From Schistocephalus solidus (Eukaryota; Platyhelminthes; Cestoda; Diphyllobothriidea; Diphyllobothriidae), in assembly GCA_017591395.1 (NCBI GenBank), contig WEDG01005177.1, forward strand, positions 80,417-144,416: 64,000 bases of DNA, given 5' to 3'. Under the pieces are notes generated by a model. It did no database searches. It saw nothing but the letters and a program-made list of their open reading frames with translations, and was not told the origin of the DNA. A program made the translations under genes and the position numbers. Position 1 is the stretch's first letter. Every line of letters begins with the position of its first letter. This document shows, one piece after another, positions 19,191-29,429 of this stretch.

Positions 19191-20510
19191 TTAGAATTTA
19201 GAATTTATATTTGGTTAGCACCGGGAAGGTACTGTCTAAGCAAACATTAGTAACGAAATAAAGTTATGACAATGTGTGCAGATAAATGTACAAATTCATA
19301 ACTTGTCCTGCTATGTCAACAGTTAGCAATGTTTTAAAATTAATGGTGAACTAGAAAAAATAAGCAGTGAAAAAAACTCCTACCATGAAAATGGAGGCAG
19401 AGTTCAATAGGCCTTCATTTTTGAATAGAAGGTAGGAGACAAAAACTGCTTAGGAAAAAATGGTCAGGTGGTAGAATAGGGTAATACTGCAGTAGCATTT
19501 CAGAATGAGATAATAAAACGTCGAGGTGATTCGTTCTTGGTCACTTAGGCGTATGAAACAGAATCTCACGAAAATGCGTCAATGAACTTAAGTCCTCAGC
19601 ATGATAGGATCCAGAATTGAATTCTGATGATGGTAAGTATCCAAAGAAACCGCAGCATTTAAGACTGTGGACCACCGAATTTGTACGTCCGAATGACGTC
19701 ATCGTTTGGAGGACGGGTGATATAAGGAGACATTATAGTTCATGGGCGTCTCGAGGTAGCGTAAATATAGTTTCAAGAGGGTTAATCAAATTCCCGATGG
19801 TCCTTTCTCCGAGTCATGGGGAAAGCTACTGGGAAAAGATGAGGAAAATAAAAGGTTAATAGAATAAGTGTTAAGATAAATGTGCAGTCTTCGCTTGAAT
19901 GCAGATAGACTAGTTAACGACCTAATTTCAATTGGCAAGTTATTCCAAAGAAAAACTATACCTAGAAGCAAAGAAGAGAGAGCGTTTACACGTGGAGGAT
20001 GCAGGGGGAGGTATAATTAGTGCAGAATGTCTTAGTTAAGAAGGAAGACTAACGGGGGTAATGACAGAAAGCTTTGGGAGAGTTGAACTATTATTAAGTC
20101 AAAAAAGGAGACAAAAGCCTGCTTCAAGTCTCCTGACCCAAAGAAATTTTAGCTTCGTAAGCTGGCATCTTGTTGAGTAGGAAGTAGTGGAAAAAGTCGG
20201 AAATAGGAGTTTTTTGTGAAATGTCTTTGGACATTTTCAATTTTTGAACGGCTAGATTCGTTCATCAAACCGAAGAAAGGACAGCAAAATTCAAGAATGG
20301 GAAGTACAAACATACGATAAAGTCTTAATTTAATTTCAGGAAGGTAGAAATTATAAGAAATAAAACCGCAAATCTGAGCAGCTTTGGCCGTAATTCTATC
20401 GGCATGAGGCGAAAGATCTAATTTATTGGTTTAGCTTAAGCCCAAGTCCTTGATGGAGGAACATTCAATCATATGTCAACCTTCAAAGATAAGAGGTTGC
20501 GGCAGCCTTA
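19191..20510 (-). mobile_element. L-B 3' half with full 3' UTR
   Basis: Minus-strand L-B from the post-palm region (IECSSIKDLGL, LPEIKLRLYRMFVLPILEFCC-like, RLLSFSTTSY) through the C-terminal FLWNNLPIEIRSLTSLSAFKRRL (19786-19971) and a 3' UTR of about 600 bp to a TAAATTC-repeat end at 19191-19210. The RT palm is replaced at 20510 by A2 RT in frame. Stops and indels are scattered. Confidence 0.8.
19361..19452 (-). other. ENE-like U-rich stem-loop, L-B 3' UTR (best L-B copy)
   Basis: Minus-strand reading: lower helix UAAGCAG / CUGCUUA (seven pairs), loop UUUUUGU opposite UUUUUUUCA, upper helix CUCCUACC / GGUAGGAG (eight pairs). The apical part holds a smaller hairpin (GGCC...GCCUCC region). 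Against L-A both helices differ with pairing kept (CUCCUGA/UCAGGAG becomes CUCCUACC/GGUAGGAG), while the U-runs are constant. Confidence 0.65.
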
Positions 20511-20853
20511 CATGATCAAAGGCCTTAGTGAAATCGAAATAGACTATGTTACTTGTAAAACCATTGTCCCTAGATTGTAGAACGTGATCAAAGAAAGAGA
20601 GGTGAAAGATATCCCAAGACCTTGTTTCGAGGAACCCATGCTGGGCTGCACTTAGTAGGTTATTTTCCGTTAAGTGATACATCATCTCATATTTGATCAA
20701 GGTCTCCAGGATTTTCGAAGTTGCGGACAGTGTGTTGATTGGCCGAAAATCGTCAAATGACGTAGATTTGCCATGTTTGGGGATGGGTAGAATATGCGAT
20801 TTCTTCCACACACTGGGAAAGGTTTCACTTTCCAGAACTAGATGAAACATCAT
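20476..20853 (-). pseudogene. In-frame A2/L-B RT chimera
   Basis: A 125-codon minus-strand frame reads L-A RT (LVLESETFPSVWKKSHILPIPKHG, FDDFRPINTLSATSKILETLI, QHGFLETRSWD, YFDFTKAFDHV) and then, with no frame loss, the L-B post-palm words RLPQPLIFEG. Motifs B and C (the YADD region) are absent, so it cannot be an active RT. The junction is near 20510. Confidence 0.75.
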
Positions 20854-21111
20854 ACATAAAAACGTGACGGAAAAATATAATTATCATCCGCCTTTATAAT
20901 ACCGATCGGTACGTTATCAGGTCTAGGATTATAACATTGAGGGAAACGTCGAATGGCTACGGGTACGTCCCAGAGCTTAAAAGTTATGGTTTCGAGGATG
21001 GCACCGGTCTAACCTTAAATGGTCGGAGGGGGAGCGGCCGAATTTTCAATAAATGCTCTGGACAAGAAAACGTTAAATTTATCGACCGTCAATTTAAGTC
21101 ACTTAAGTAAC
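20854..21111 (-). pseudogene. A2 RT N-terminal part
   Basis: Minus strand reads the SPGPD-type RT start in decayed form (20930-20960) and the LTVDKFNVFLSRAFIEN region (about 21050-21100). It is cut at 21111 by the 3' end of the minus-strand L-D copy, which appears to have inserted into this A2 copy at AAATTGACGG. Confidence 0.65.
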
Positions 21112-21118
21112 TTTATTT

Positions 21119-21155
21119 AGGGAAGTAGGCTTTCGCCCTTGAGGTACCTATTCAC
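21119..21155 (-). other. L-D terminal 3' hairpin
   Basis: Minus strand GAATAGGTACCTCAAGGGCGAAAGCCTACTTCCC: GAATAGG pairs with CCTA(C)TTC. Same position and core as in L-C, L-E and L-H, immediately before the tail. Confidence 0.7.
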
Positions 21156-21215
21156 ATGCAAAATTCCAATAAAAAAACGTTTACAGAAATAAATTTAACA
21201 AATGGAAATGAAGGG

Positions 21216-23420
21216 TCATCGATAAGTGTGGGCCAGGCGCAAGCTGCCGTTGCCGACACAATCTTCATTATATGTACAATAGTTTCTCAGCAAATGAGTG
21301 TCCCGTTTGCATTCAAATGTGTAAACAGTTTCTGAAAGGAACACCTCGTCAGGAAGTCCGTTACATGCTCCAACGACCCTCTGCAAAAAGGCGTTCCAAC
21401 GGACGTCCATGTGGACTAACTTCCTCTGCAGTTTAAAGGGAAGACCCCACAGATGTTCCGTCTCAGCCAATTCCAATAAGTCAGCAAATTCACGGACACA
21501 CTCGCGGCCTCTGACAATCCGGTAGGTTTGGATGAGATCACCGCGTAGTTGCCTGTAATTGAGAGAAAACAAATCACGTGCAGCCAGTCTGGCTTCATAA
21601 GGCAGATGACTAAGATTCTTGACAATCTTCGTAGCCCTCGCCTGCACTCATTCCAGCTGTAGATAATCCTCCTTAAACCCCAAACACCAGGCCTGAACGG
21701 CATATTCAAAATGAGATCAAACTAATACTTTAATAATTAATTAATAGGCATTAATAATTGTATTTAATGCCGGTTTACAGGCATTGTCAGATGAAATATT
21801 CAGTGGGTAGAGGCTGGCAGTGAAGAGTTCCTTATCAATCTGCACTAATCCTCGTCTGAGCGCAAATAGACCTGTGTCGCGCGTTTAGCTGCCTTTAAAC
21901 ACTGTGAAGATGGTTTGAGTGAGGAGTTTATAAGAACACCGAGGTCCTTCTTTTCCTTGACAATTGAAAGGGCTGCCCATTGAGAATGTTTGGGTAGGAA
22001 TCATCCTCTGCACTGGTCCTTTTGGTACGGAGCCTTACGACCACACACTTCCCAACGTTACAATTTAAAAAGAAAACGAGCAGACCAGTTGCTAAGACGG
22101 TTGAGATCCTCTTGAAGTGCGTGCCTATCGGAATCAAATCTGATGACCCTCCATAATTCAACATCGTCTGCAAACATGACGGCGCTGCAACCCAGGCCAT
22201 TGACATAGTCGTTGATATACATTAAGAAGATAAACGGCCCTAAGACGGAGCCTTGAGAGACACCACTTAGAACCGAAGTAGGTGTTGACTTCGAGGCATC
22301 GAGGCACACAGTTTGCAATCTTCATGTAAGAAAATCTGCGATCCATGTCAGCAGCATTCCACTTCTATCAAGTTCAGATAATGTTTGAATGAGATTTTTG
22401 TGTAGGGCACTGTCAAACGCTTTCGTGAAATCAGTGTAGATGGCGTCAACCCTACCATCTTCGTCCAATGCGCGAGTACACTGCTCTGTGGAGAGCAATA
22501 AACTGGAAAGACAGGAGCGATTCTGTCTGAAACCATGCTGGAACTCTGAGCGCTATCAGTTTTACTCAAGTAACTTCAAAGTCGCCTTCTTAATGATCAA
22601 TTGCATTATTTTACAGCAAATGGAGGTTAGGCTGACAGGCCGATAATTGTTGACATTAGATCGAGCCCCACCCTTGTATATGGGGTATATATTTGCTGCC
22701 TTCCATTCGGATGACAGTTCTCCTGATACAAATTACGAGTTGAATATATGCGCTAGTGGATTGGATAGTTTACCGGCCAGTTCTTTCAAGAACTTTGCCG
22801 GTTAATCGTCCAGACCAGATGACTTCAATTTTTTTCAGATTTCGCAGTTCACGTTCCACGAGAGGTTCCGGGAAGAGAATATATTCAAGCACTGGACCAG
22901 CCTCTACAACAGCACTGCTGACGTAGTCAAGCTGAAGTTCCGGTTCTCTAGGGAAAATCGAGGCAAAGAACCGACCCATTTGTCGGCTTTGTCACAATTT
23001 TCGACTACTTCAACACCATTCCCGTCCATAAGTACTGCGACTGGCTCCTTATTTTTTAATCGACTATTGATATAATGGAATAAAATTTAAGGCTTATTTT
23101 CAGCCTGCTGCATAATTCTTGAATCATAGTTCTTCTTTGCCTGATGGATCATTTTTATGACAGCATTTCTTTGTTGACGAAATTCTTCGAGATGTTCTAC
23201 TGATCCTGTTACCCTGAATACCTCTCATTTTTTATTCTACTTCTTTAACTGCCTGTTAAGTCTTCTTGTTAACCAGGCAGGGCGACTAGTCTACTTTTGC
23301 ACCTTTACTGGACAAAATCGTTCAAGCAGATCGAGTTAAATCGTCTTAAACGATCGCCAGTCATCCTCCGGATTCCCTTTGAGCAAACAATCCCATTTCA
23401 TGGACATCAGTTCTTTCTTC
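21216..23420 (-). pseudogene. L-D ORF2 RT and C-terminal region
   Basis: From the 5' side: linker and PVAVLMDGNGVEVVEN region (about 23010-22980), GRFFASIFPREPELQLDYV (22979), LKSSGLDD...KVLERTG, NVNNYRPVSLTSICCKI (about 22650-22600), SVLSGVSQGSVLGPFIF (22318 frame), CSAVMFADDVELWR (FADD intact), SNWSARFLFKLN, and post-[55 protein letters not shown] (21647-21216). At least six frame breaks are present; motif B reads SQG instead of PQG. Confidence 0.85.
21716..21826 (-). mobile_element. A2 3' terminus embedded in L-D
   Basis: About 110 bp of the A2 3' UTR end (TTTAATGCCGGTTTACAGGCATTGTCAGATGAAATATTC...GGCTGGCAGTGA) with an (ATT)n-like tail lies inside L-D post-RT coding sequence. It has replaced about 27 bp of L-D between GAACTCTTC and ATCTCA. 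The 5' junction falls in the 3' half of the A2 stem-loop at a shared TTC. It is probably a very short 5'-truncated insertion with target deletion. Confidence 0.75.
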
Positions 23421-23426
23421 ATCGCG

Positions 23427-24110
23427 TTAAAATCGGCCTTCCATAAATTTCGCTTGCCCTATCGTTCTCTTCTGGCGCTGAGAATAAAGGAAATAATACC
23501 CCATCAGCGTACTATGGTCACTCTTACCGAGGGTTGCCATAGAATACACTTCATCAATGTGCGAGAAGTCCTTCGTAAATACTAGGTCGAGGCAATTCGC
23601 TCTCTGTTTCTCTCTTAATCTCATTAGTATGTTAACCTTCTGTGTCAGAGGTTGGTCAAGAGTGAGATCCATTTGCTTGTGGCCGAAGGAAGTTGGCACA
23701 CCATCAAAGTTCAGCTTAACCCAGTCTACTGTAGGTGCATTGAAATCTCCAGCAATAAGCACCTCCTGGTGCCTTACTACTTCCTTGACCATATGAAGGA
23801 TTGAATCATCAGCTGCACTTGGAATATTAGGTGGTCTGTAGACCGTAAAGAATTGTAGGTTTTGTGAACAATCCTTTTTAATCTTTATCCGAAGAAATTC
23901 ATATTCAAGGAAGATGGCGTGTGCTCGTTCGACTGCTGAGATTCCTATCCTAACGTATATGGCCACTCCACCTCCCTGTCTATTTTCTCCGTCTCTTCGA
24001 AAGAGCTGATATCCATCTATTGAAACCCCGCTTTCTGCGATTTTGGCTTTGAGCCACGTTTCCATAATGGCAATGACATTGGGGGATTCGGTCTGAGACT
24101 ATTGCATTGA
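23427..24110 (-). CDS. L-D endonuclease (APE-like), open frame fragment
   Basis: A 212-codon uninterrupted minus-strand frame (24065-23427) carries APE endonuclease motifs: METWLKAKIAE (catalytic E), RRDGENRQGGGVAIYV, FTVYRPPNIPSA (Y), VLIAGDFNAPTVDW (GDFN), ANCLDLVFTKDF and GKSDHSTLM (catalytic SDH). The family role is to nick target DNA for target-primed reverse transcription. The N-terminal strand with the asparagine motif lies upstream around 24110-24160 in another frame, so the domain is intact but not joined to it. Part of ORF2. Confidence 0.85.
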
Positions 24111-24529
24111 GTTCGTCAATTTTCGAAAGGAGACTCTGCGCATTGGTATACAATCATCTCAATTTAGACTGGGTAACTCCTCCATAAAGACTTCTGCTCA
24201 TCTCATGCGATTAAATGCTCGAGTCTGTCAGTGCTTTCCAAGACAAATGATGTCCATCCTGCCCATGCTGAGTTCTGATGAGTGGTCGTCCACCGATTTC
24301 TGGTGCGCTTTCCTGTTGTTATACGAGCTCTGTAAATTTGGGTACGTTGTATTTAGTGTCCTCCGTCACGGCGAGGACCCGCCTTGATAATGTACGGGAT
24401 CTGCCATAAGAAACACCTCTTCATCACTTTTATTTTCTTATCCTTTGTTTGGAGCCATTTTCCCCCTGTTCGGTTCTCCTCTTCAGTTCGTCTCTCAGCA
24501 TCCTAATTTTGTAATTTACGTCGGTTTTT

Positions 24530-25440
24530 AATCCTTCTGAATAAACACATCCTTGTGTGAAATACGGAGAACCATTCTCCCTTCTAGGAGGCGTGAAGCC
24601 TGAACATCATTTTGAAGAATGATTTTTAGAGGCCTCGGCGATGATAGTTCATGTCAAACATCCGCTTTTCCTAAACGAATTGCTTTGCGCACGGTAATGC
24701 ATTCGCCATCTTGAAGAATCATATATGAGTATTTTCGGAGAAGACGGAGGTCATGTTCTACCCTTTCCTTTGCAATCAGAGCGTTGGATTCGGCAGCCCC
24801 TTTAAAATTGACATTGCGTTTTCGGTCGAAATGTCTGTTTGGTGACATTGAGTTCTGATTTGTTGAAAGAGCATGAGTATCAGGAAGAATTCTACTCTGG
24901 TCGACGGTTTTATTTGCATGAGTACGAGCAACGATTCCTAAAGTTAATGATGAAACCCTTTTAGGAAATTAACCAATTTGTCCTGCACTTGTACCTATAT
25001 CACCAACAGAGGATTATGCTTGAGCATCTAAAGGTAAGAACGAACTTATTTCAGAGTTCAAACCCATTTTTTGTGAAAGATTCTTGGCACTTTTCGACTT
25101 CGAATTCTTCGTCTTAGGTTCTTCAAATTCGACGTGCTTTTCAACTTCACCCTTTTTTGTATCATTTAGCAACGATGCCACATATGTTTGTGTATCAAGG
25201 ACATAACTGCTTCTGTCTGAGCTGGATGACAGTAATAAGGTGTATGAGCTGGTTTGATCTCCCTTTCGAAGGAGGAAAATGTCTACTGATTTACTGAGCC
25301 CTGTAGACGCAAGGTCTTTAAGCTCTACATAAGGTATTCTCGAGGAAGCTTTATTTGCAGACGTAATTTCTTTGGTTTGAATTCTCGTTGTTACGGATGT
25401 TTTTTTCCGGGTGAACAATGAACCTTCTCATTGAGATTGG
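24530..25440 (-). pseudogene. L-D ORF1 (RNA-binding ORF1 protein)
   Basis: From the 5' side: a CMGC-type motif (about 25510), coiled-coil stretch (about 25440), frame 25418-25014 (RIPYVELKDLASTGLSKS, SSSDRSSYVLDTQTYV), then 24848-24530 with HFDRKRNVNFKGAAES, ERVEHDLRLLRKYSYMIL, AIRLGKADV and RPLKIILQNDVQASRLLE. The last block matches the L1-ORF1-like fold (xxIxGxPES ... RLGK ... RPLK), an RNA-binding chaperone half. The frame is broken at about 25014 and 24654. Confidence 0.75.
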
Positions 25441-25661
25441 CCATTTCTTGTTTCAAGTTACTCATCTCTTTCTCCATCAATAGGAATTTATGTAAGAGAT
25501 TTGAACAACCCATGCACGTTGAGTCCTCGAAGGTGATATTCATTAGTGTTATCAGGCTTTTTGCCCACTCGGCAGAAGGAGAAGTAGCAACAGAATATCT
25601 GTCTATGCCATCCTTTTCCGTTTGTATACAATTTTGTTTGCCGAATTTCCATGAGAAATAG

Positions 25662-25735
25662 GCGCAGCGGTTAGGTGCGTCGCCACATGTGTCTGTGACG
25701 AGGGTGTGACTCCCGCTCGCACCTGTATTTTTTTT
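25662..25735 (+). other. tRNA-like module, antisense in L-D 5' leader
   Basis: Plus strand GGCGCAGCGGTTAGGTGCGTCGCCACATG...GGGTGTGACTCCCGC resembles a tRNA with an A box (GCGCAGCGGTTAGG) and a decayed B box plus T arm. It lies just upstream of ORF1 of the minus-strand L-D, in opposite orientation. A clear homologue is at 31135-31212 in the other L-D copy. Too decayed to be a working tRNA gene. Confidence 0.55.
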
Positions 25736-26180
25736 CGTGCAGATGAATCCTGATCGTATGTGTTTTCCATATCTCTTAGGATTGTATGCGACTGCCTTTA
25801 ATTACTAAATCTTCTTAAATAAATGGGCTAGGGTGAAATCGTATTCAGCAGTCAGACTTCTAATAAGCATGCAACGACTTCCCCGATTGAAAGCAGATTA
25901 AAGCAGCACACCGATGGCGTGAATTGTGGAAGCAGGTGAACGTTGAGGCTTGTGTTTCACGTAGGGATAACGTTCTGGACGTGGAATAATCCTCAGAGAA
26001 GGAATATTTGGATAGCCGCAAAATCGTTAAGTCCAAGTAAATAACTCCAAAATTAGGAGACTGGAGTTATCCACGGCCTTCAACATCTCCGAACGGCTGA
26101 GTAGTTCCTGCATATTTTGCATACCATTTACAGTTATTTTAAAGCGTTTTTGAACAAGTAGGCGCATTATTTGCTCATAT

Positions 26181-26778
26181 TGCTGTAAATACTCACCATA
26201 CTCCAAACCCAGTTGAAATCTTTCGTGATATGTCCAAAACAGAACATACGCACACGCAGTGTTTTCAACACACATGGACTCAAAGCAATTGTTTGATAGC
26301 AGCATAACCATTAATGGCACTTCCTTTAAAGAAAAGCCCATTGAGCTTGCTTTGAAATCCACGACTGGCCCTCGATCAGTTTGCACTTACAACCAAGGAC
26401 CAGCAAAGCGTGCAAAAAGCGTAATGGCAGCCAAATCCGTCAGATACGAGGACGAATCTTGTGTGGGATGTTCTCATGTTGCTGTAAATACTCGCCATAC
26501 TCCAAACCCAGTCGAAATCTTTCGTTATATGCCCAAAACAGAACATACGCACACGCAATGTTTTTAACACTCATGGGCTCAAAGCAATAAATTGATAGCA
26601 GCATAACTAGTAATGACAATTCCCTTAAAGGAAAGCCCGTTGAGCTTGCTTCAGCATCCACGACTGGCCCTCGATCGGGTAACACTTAAAAACCAAGGAC
26701 CAGCAAAGCGCGCAAAAAGCGTAATGGCAGCCAAATCCATCGGATACGAGGACAAATCTTGTGTGGGATGTTCTCATA
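26181..26778 (+). repeat. Two tandem 299-bp units at the 5' end of C2
   Basis: TGCTGTAAATACTC(A/G)CCATACTCC at 26181 recurs at 26480; the units run in parallel (GGACCAGCAAAGCG, AAAAGCGTAATGGCAGCC) and both end in GGATGTTCTCAT. Each unit includes the start of ORF1 (MAAKSxxYEDxSCVGCSH). Tandem 5' monomers are known as promoters in some LINEs; here only the duplication is seen. Confidence 0.8.
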
Positions 26779-27700
26779 TATTACTAAGAGTTCAAAAGCT
26801 GGAAAATGAGCTTGCAGACTTAACGAAGCTTTTGCAAGATAACAATACTCGACGAAATGCGGTTAGCCATATTACAGTTAAAAAGGCAGTTTCCAAAGCA
26901 CCTAAAGTACAAAAAACTACAATTTGTAACAACTCATAATGTTCAGGCGTGAATACCCATAACGACCGGATAACAGGCAAAAAGTATTTGAATCCTACGG
27001 TCGACGACCAAAGCGAACCACAAATCACATTCTCCTATCTTGTGTGCTCTCACAAGCCCGTAGTTGCATCCCAAGAAACAAACGTGTGGCAATCTGCAAT
27101 GGAGAAACACCACAACACCACCAAATTGGATAACGGTAATATCAGGACACCTTCAAAAATGCCTCTTCCAAAGGCAGTTCCGACTTCAGACTCAACTTCT
27201 GTCGGCTATCCCAGCAGTTCTAAAGAGCCCTTAGTTGAGAGCGAAAAAACCAATGAGTGGCATGATATAATTGGGAAAAAAATAAAACTATTATAAAGTT
27301 CAAAACAAACCTAAAGAATCCCGCTGGTCATTCAGAGCAAAATATGGTCGGCAGTAAATCAATAGACGCCCTAGACCGAGAGAACTGCGTAGTTATTCAG
27401 AGCTTACCTGAATCGAATGCCCACACCTAAAATGAATGGATATCCGCTGATCTTGCTATGTTTCAGCACCTAATGAATGATATACTTCATTCAGGAGAGA
27501 CGATAACCGTTCGCGCTGCCTTCAGGCTCGGAAAAAGGATATTGAACAGTCCCGAAATGTGAGACCACGGCGTATCAAAATTGTCTTGGACAACAAGGAA
27601 GAGGCTAAGCTACTTATCTTGAGAAAAACCAACCTTCGAATTTCTCATTAGCAGGTTTTTTTTTCAGCCGGACTACTCTCCAGCAAAACGTCTGAAACGC
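26723..27700 (+). pseudogene. C2 ORF1
   Basis: The N-terminal frame (to 26939) has GPAKRAKSVMAAKSIGYEDKSCVGCSH followed by a heptad-like stretch (LLRVQKLENELADLTKLL). The middle (26949-27296) is low complexity. From 27340, DRENCVVIQSLPES, VRAAFRLGKRIL and RRIKIVLDNKEEA give the L1-ORF1-like RNA-binding half. Stops occur at 26939, 27296 and in the C-terminal part. The start at MAAKS is supported by its duplication in the upstream monomer. Confidence 0.7.
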
Positions 27701-27902
27701 CGCGAATAAGTGATAGAAATGAAGAGGAGACTTGCAGCTGGAGAGAACAATCTGGTGATTTACAGGGGATGCGTGATACAGAGAAACGCAACATTGCTCT
27801 AAATTCAGCCAATGCTCATGATGGCAGCGGTAAATTAGCATTGGCAAACTCGAGACAAACGGAATTTGGCGCTGCTGACTGCTGCATACTTAAATTTCTG
27901 TA

Positions 27903-28560
27903 AACCAACGTCCAAAGTGTGTTTTCGAAGCTAGACGAACTGAGAATTCAGTTAGCCATTCTGTCTCCCAATATTATAGCAATCACAGAAACATTGCTGT
28001 CACAGAACATCAGCGATTGCGAAGTAGCCTTATCCGGGTACCAGCTGTTCAGGAGAGACCGAACCCACCGCCAGGGTGGAGGAGTTGCGATGTATATTTA
28101 AAGCAATTTCACAGTGTGTGAAATGACGGAGAAGATTAGCAATGGGTTTGAGGCTATTTGGCTGAAAATAAAGACGCGGGGATCGCACTCCCTTGAAATC
28201 ATGACTCTCTACTGACAACCGGGGACAGACACCGACGCTGATACTTGTTTGTTGGAGAACATTAAGGAGATTATTAGTCGACCTGATTTTGCTCTCATGG
28301 GTGCCTTTAATGCACCCAGCATTCAATGGAACGATCTGCAGGCACAGAGCTCAAAGTTTTCCTTCGATCATCGTCTGCTAAAGACAACACTTGAAGCTCT
28401 TTCAACCAAACATGTTTTTGTTCCAATGAGAGCGCATGGTGAATAAAAAGCTGGTTGCTTTTATCTCGTCTTCACTAAAGATCCTGACAGTATAGACGAG
28501 GTACACTGCCTACGTCCACTTGGTCGAAGTAATCATGCAGTACTTTCATGGGAGTATGGT
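27903..28560 (+). pseudogene. C2 endonuclease
   Basis: NVQSVFSKLDELRIQLAILSPNIIAITETLL (27919 frame; catalytic E), RRDRTHRQGGGVAMYI, then a TAA at 28099. After that, FALMGAFNAPSIQW (28249 frame; the D of GDFN has become A) and a broken HCLRPLGRSNHAVLSW end (SDH has become SNH). Both catalytic changes and stops mark it as dead. Confidence 0.8.
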
Positions 28561-29429
28561 TTATATTCTGTGCTATCTGCAATAAATGAAATGAGTCCCA
28601 ATCTATGGCGTGGAGACCTTTGCAAGATGAGAGCTGAGGCATCACGAATAGACTAGGATCTTCTCTTCTCCGGGAATGTCACTGAGGACTGGAATTTATT
28701 TAAGGAGTGTTTATTGAATCTAATAAAATTCCACTGTCCGCCATCACAAAATAGGATATCTAACAGACCACATGGTTAACAAGGATCTAAAACGAGAGAT
28801 TAACAGGAAAGGAAGGCTTTGGAAGAAATTATGCCGATCTAATGAAAACTTAGCCTTGCAAGCATACAAAACGCAAAGGAACAAGGTTAAAAGCTTGATC
28901 TTCAAAAGCTTACGGGATAAGGAGAGGGATTTGCTCCAGTGATCAGTTCACAATCCCAAATTGCTCAACAGCTATGTAAAAAAAGCACACGTAACAGGAA
29001 CCCGATTCCTGTTATGAGAAACGATGACGGTTTCGAGATAACAGAAAATGAAAACAAAGCTGAACACTTTTCCAGTTCTTTCAGTCGGTTTTCCCCTGAG
29101 AAGCTGTTTTTATTCCATCTAGTTACGAGACTTTGGGAGCGCCAATTATTCAGGATATGCTCTTTCGAAAAGAGGCGGTCTTTGAAGAACTAAAAAGTCT
29201 GAAGGCATGTTAATCACCTGGCCCCGACGAGATTCCAGCAAAGCTACTCCTCGAACTTGCTCGAGAGCTGGCGAAACCGCTATCCTTTCTGTGCCAGAAA
29301 CCGTTCTATACGGGAATTCTTCCTACTGACTGGAAAACAGCCCACATCACACCGCTTCAAAATAGTGGTAGTCGTGCGTTTGCTTCAAACTACAGGCCTG
29401 TCAGCCTGATCTCAATCTGTTGCAAGGTT

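Larger units (their letters stand above)
21112..26090 (-). mobile_element. L-D non-LTR retrotransposon, near full length
   Basis: Minus-strand copy of about 5 kb. It runs from a 5' leader (about 25440-26090, with an antisense tRNA-like module), through ORF1 (25418-24530), endonuclease (24110-23427), linker, RT (22980-22058) and post-RT (21720-21216), to the 3' hairpin (21119-21155) and the tail at 21112. A 100-bp A2 3' end is embedded near 21716-21826. It is an inverted partner of the L-D copy at 30658-35650. Confidence 0.88.

Noticed and set aside
24205..24387. 60-codon plus-strand frame over the L-D endonuclease start
   Set aside because: It is antisense to L-D ORF2 leader and endonuclease sequence; no similarity of its own.
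26027..26386. 119-codon minus-strand frame that looked like a novel protein
   Set aside because: It lies antisense to the duplicated 5' units and ORF1 start of the C2 element; the second duplicate breaks it differently.
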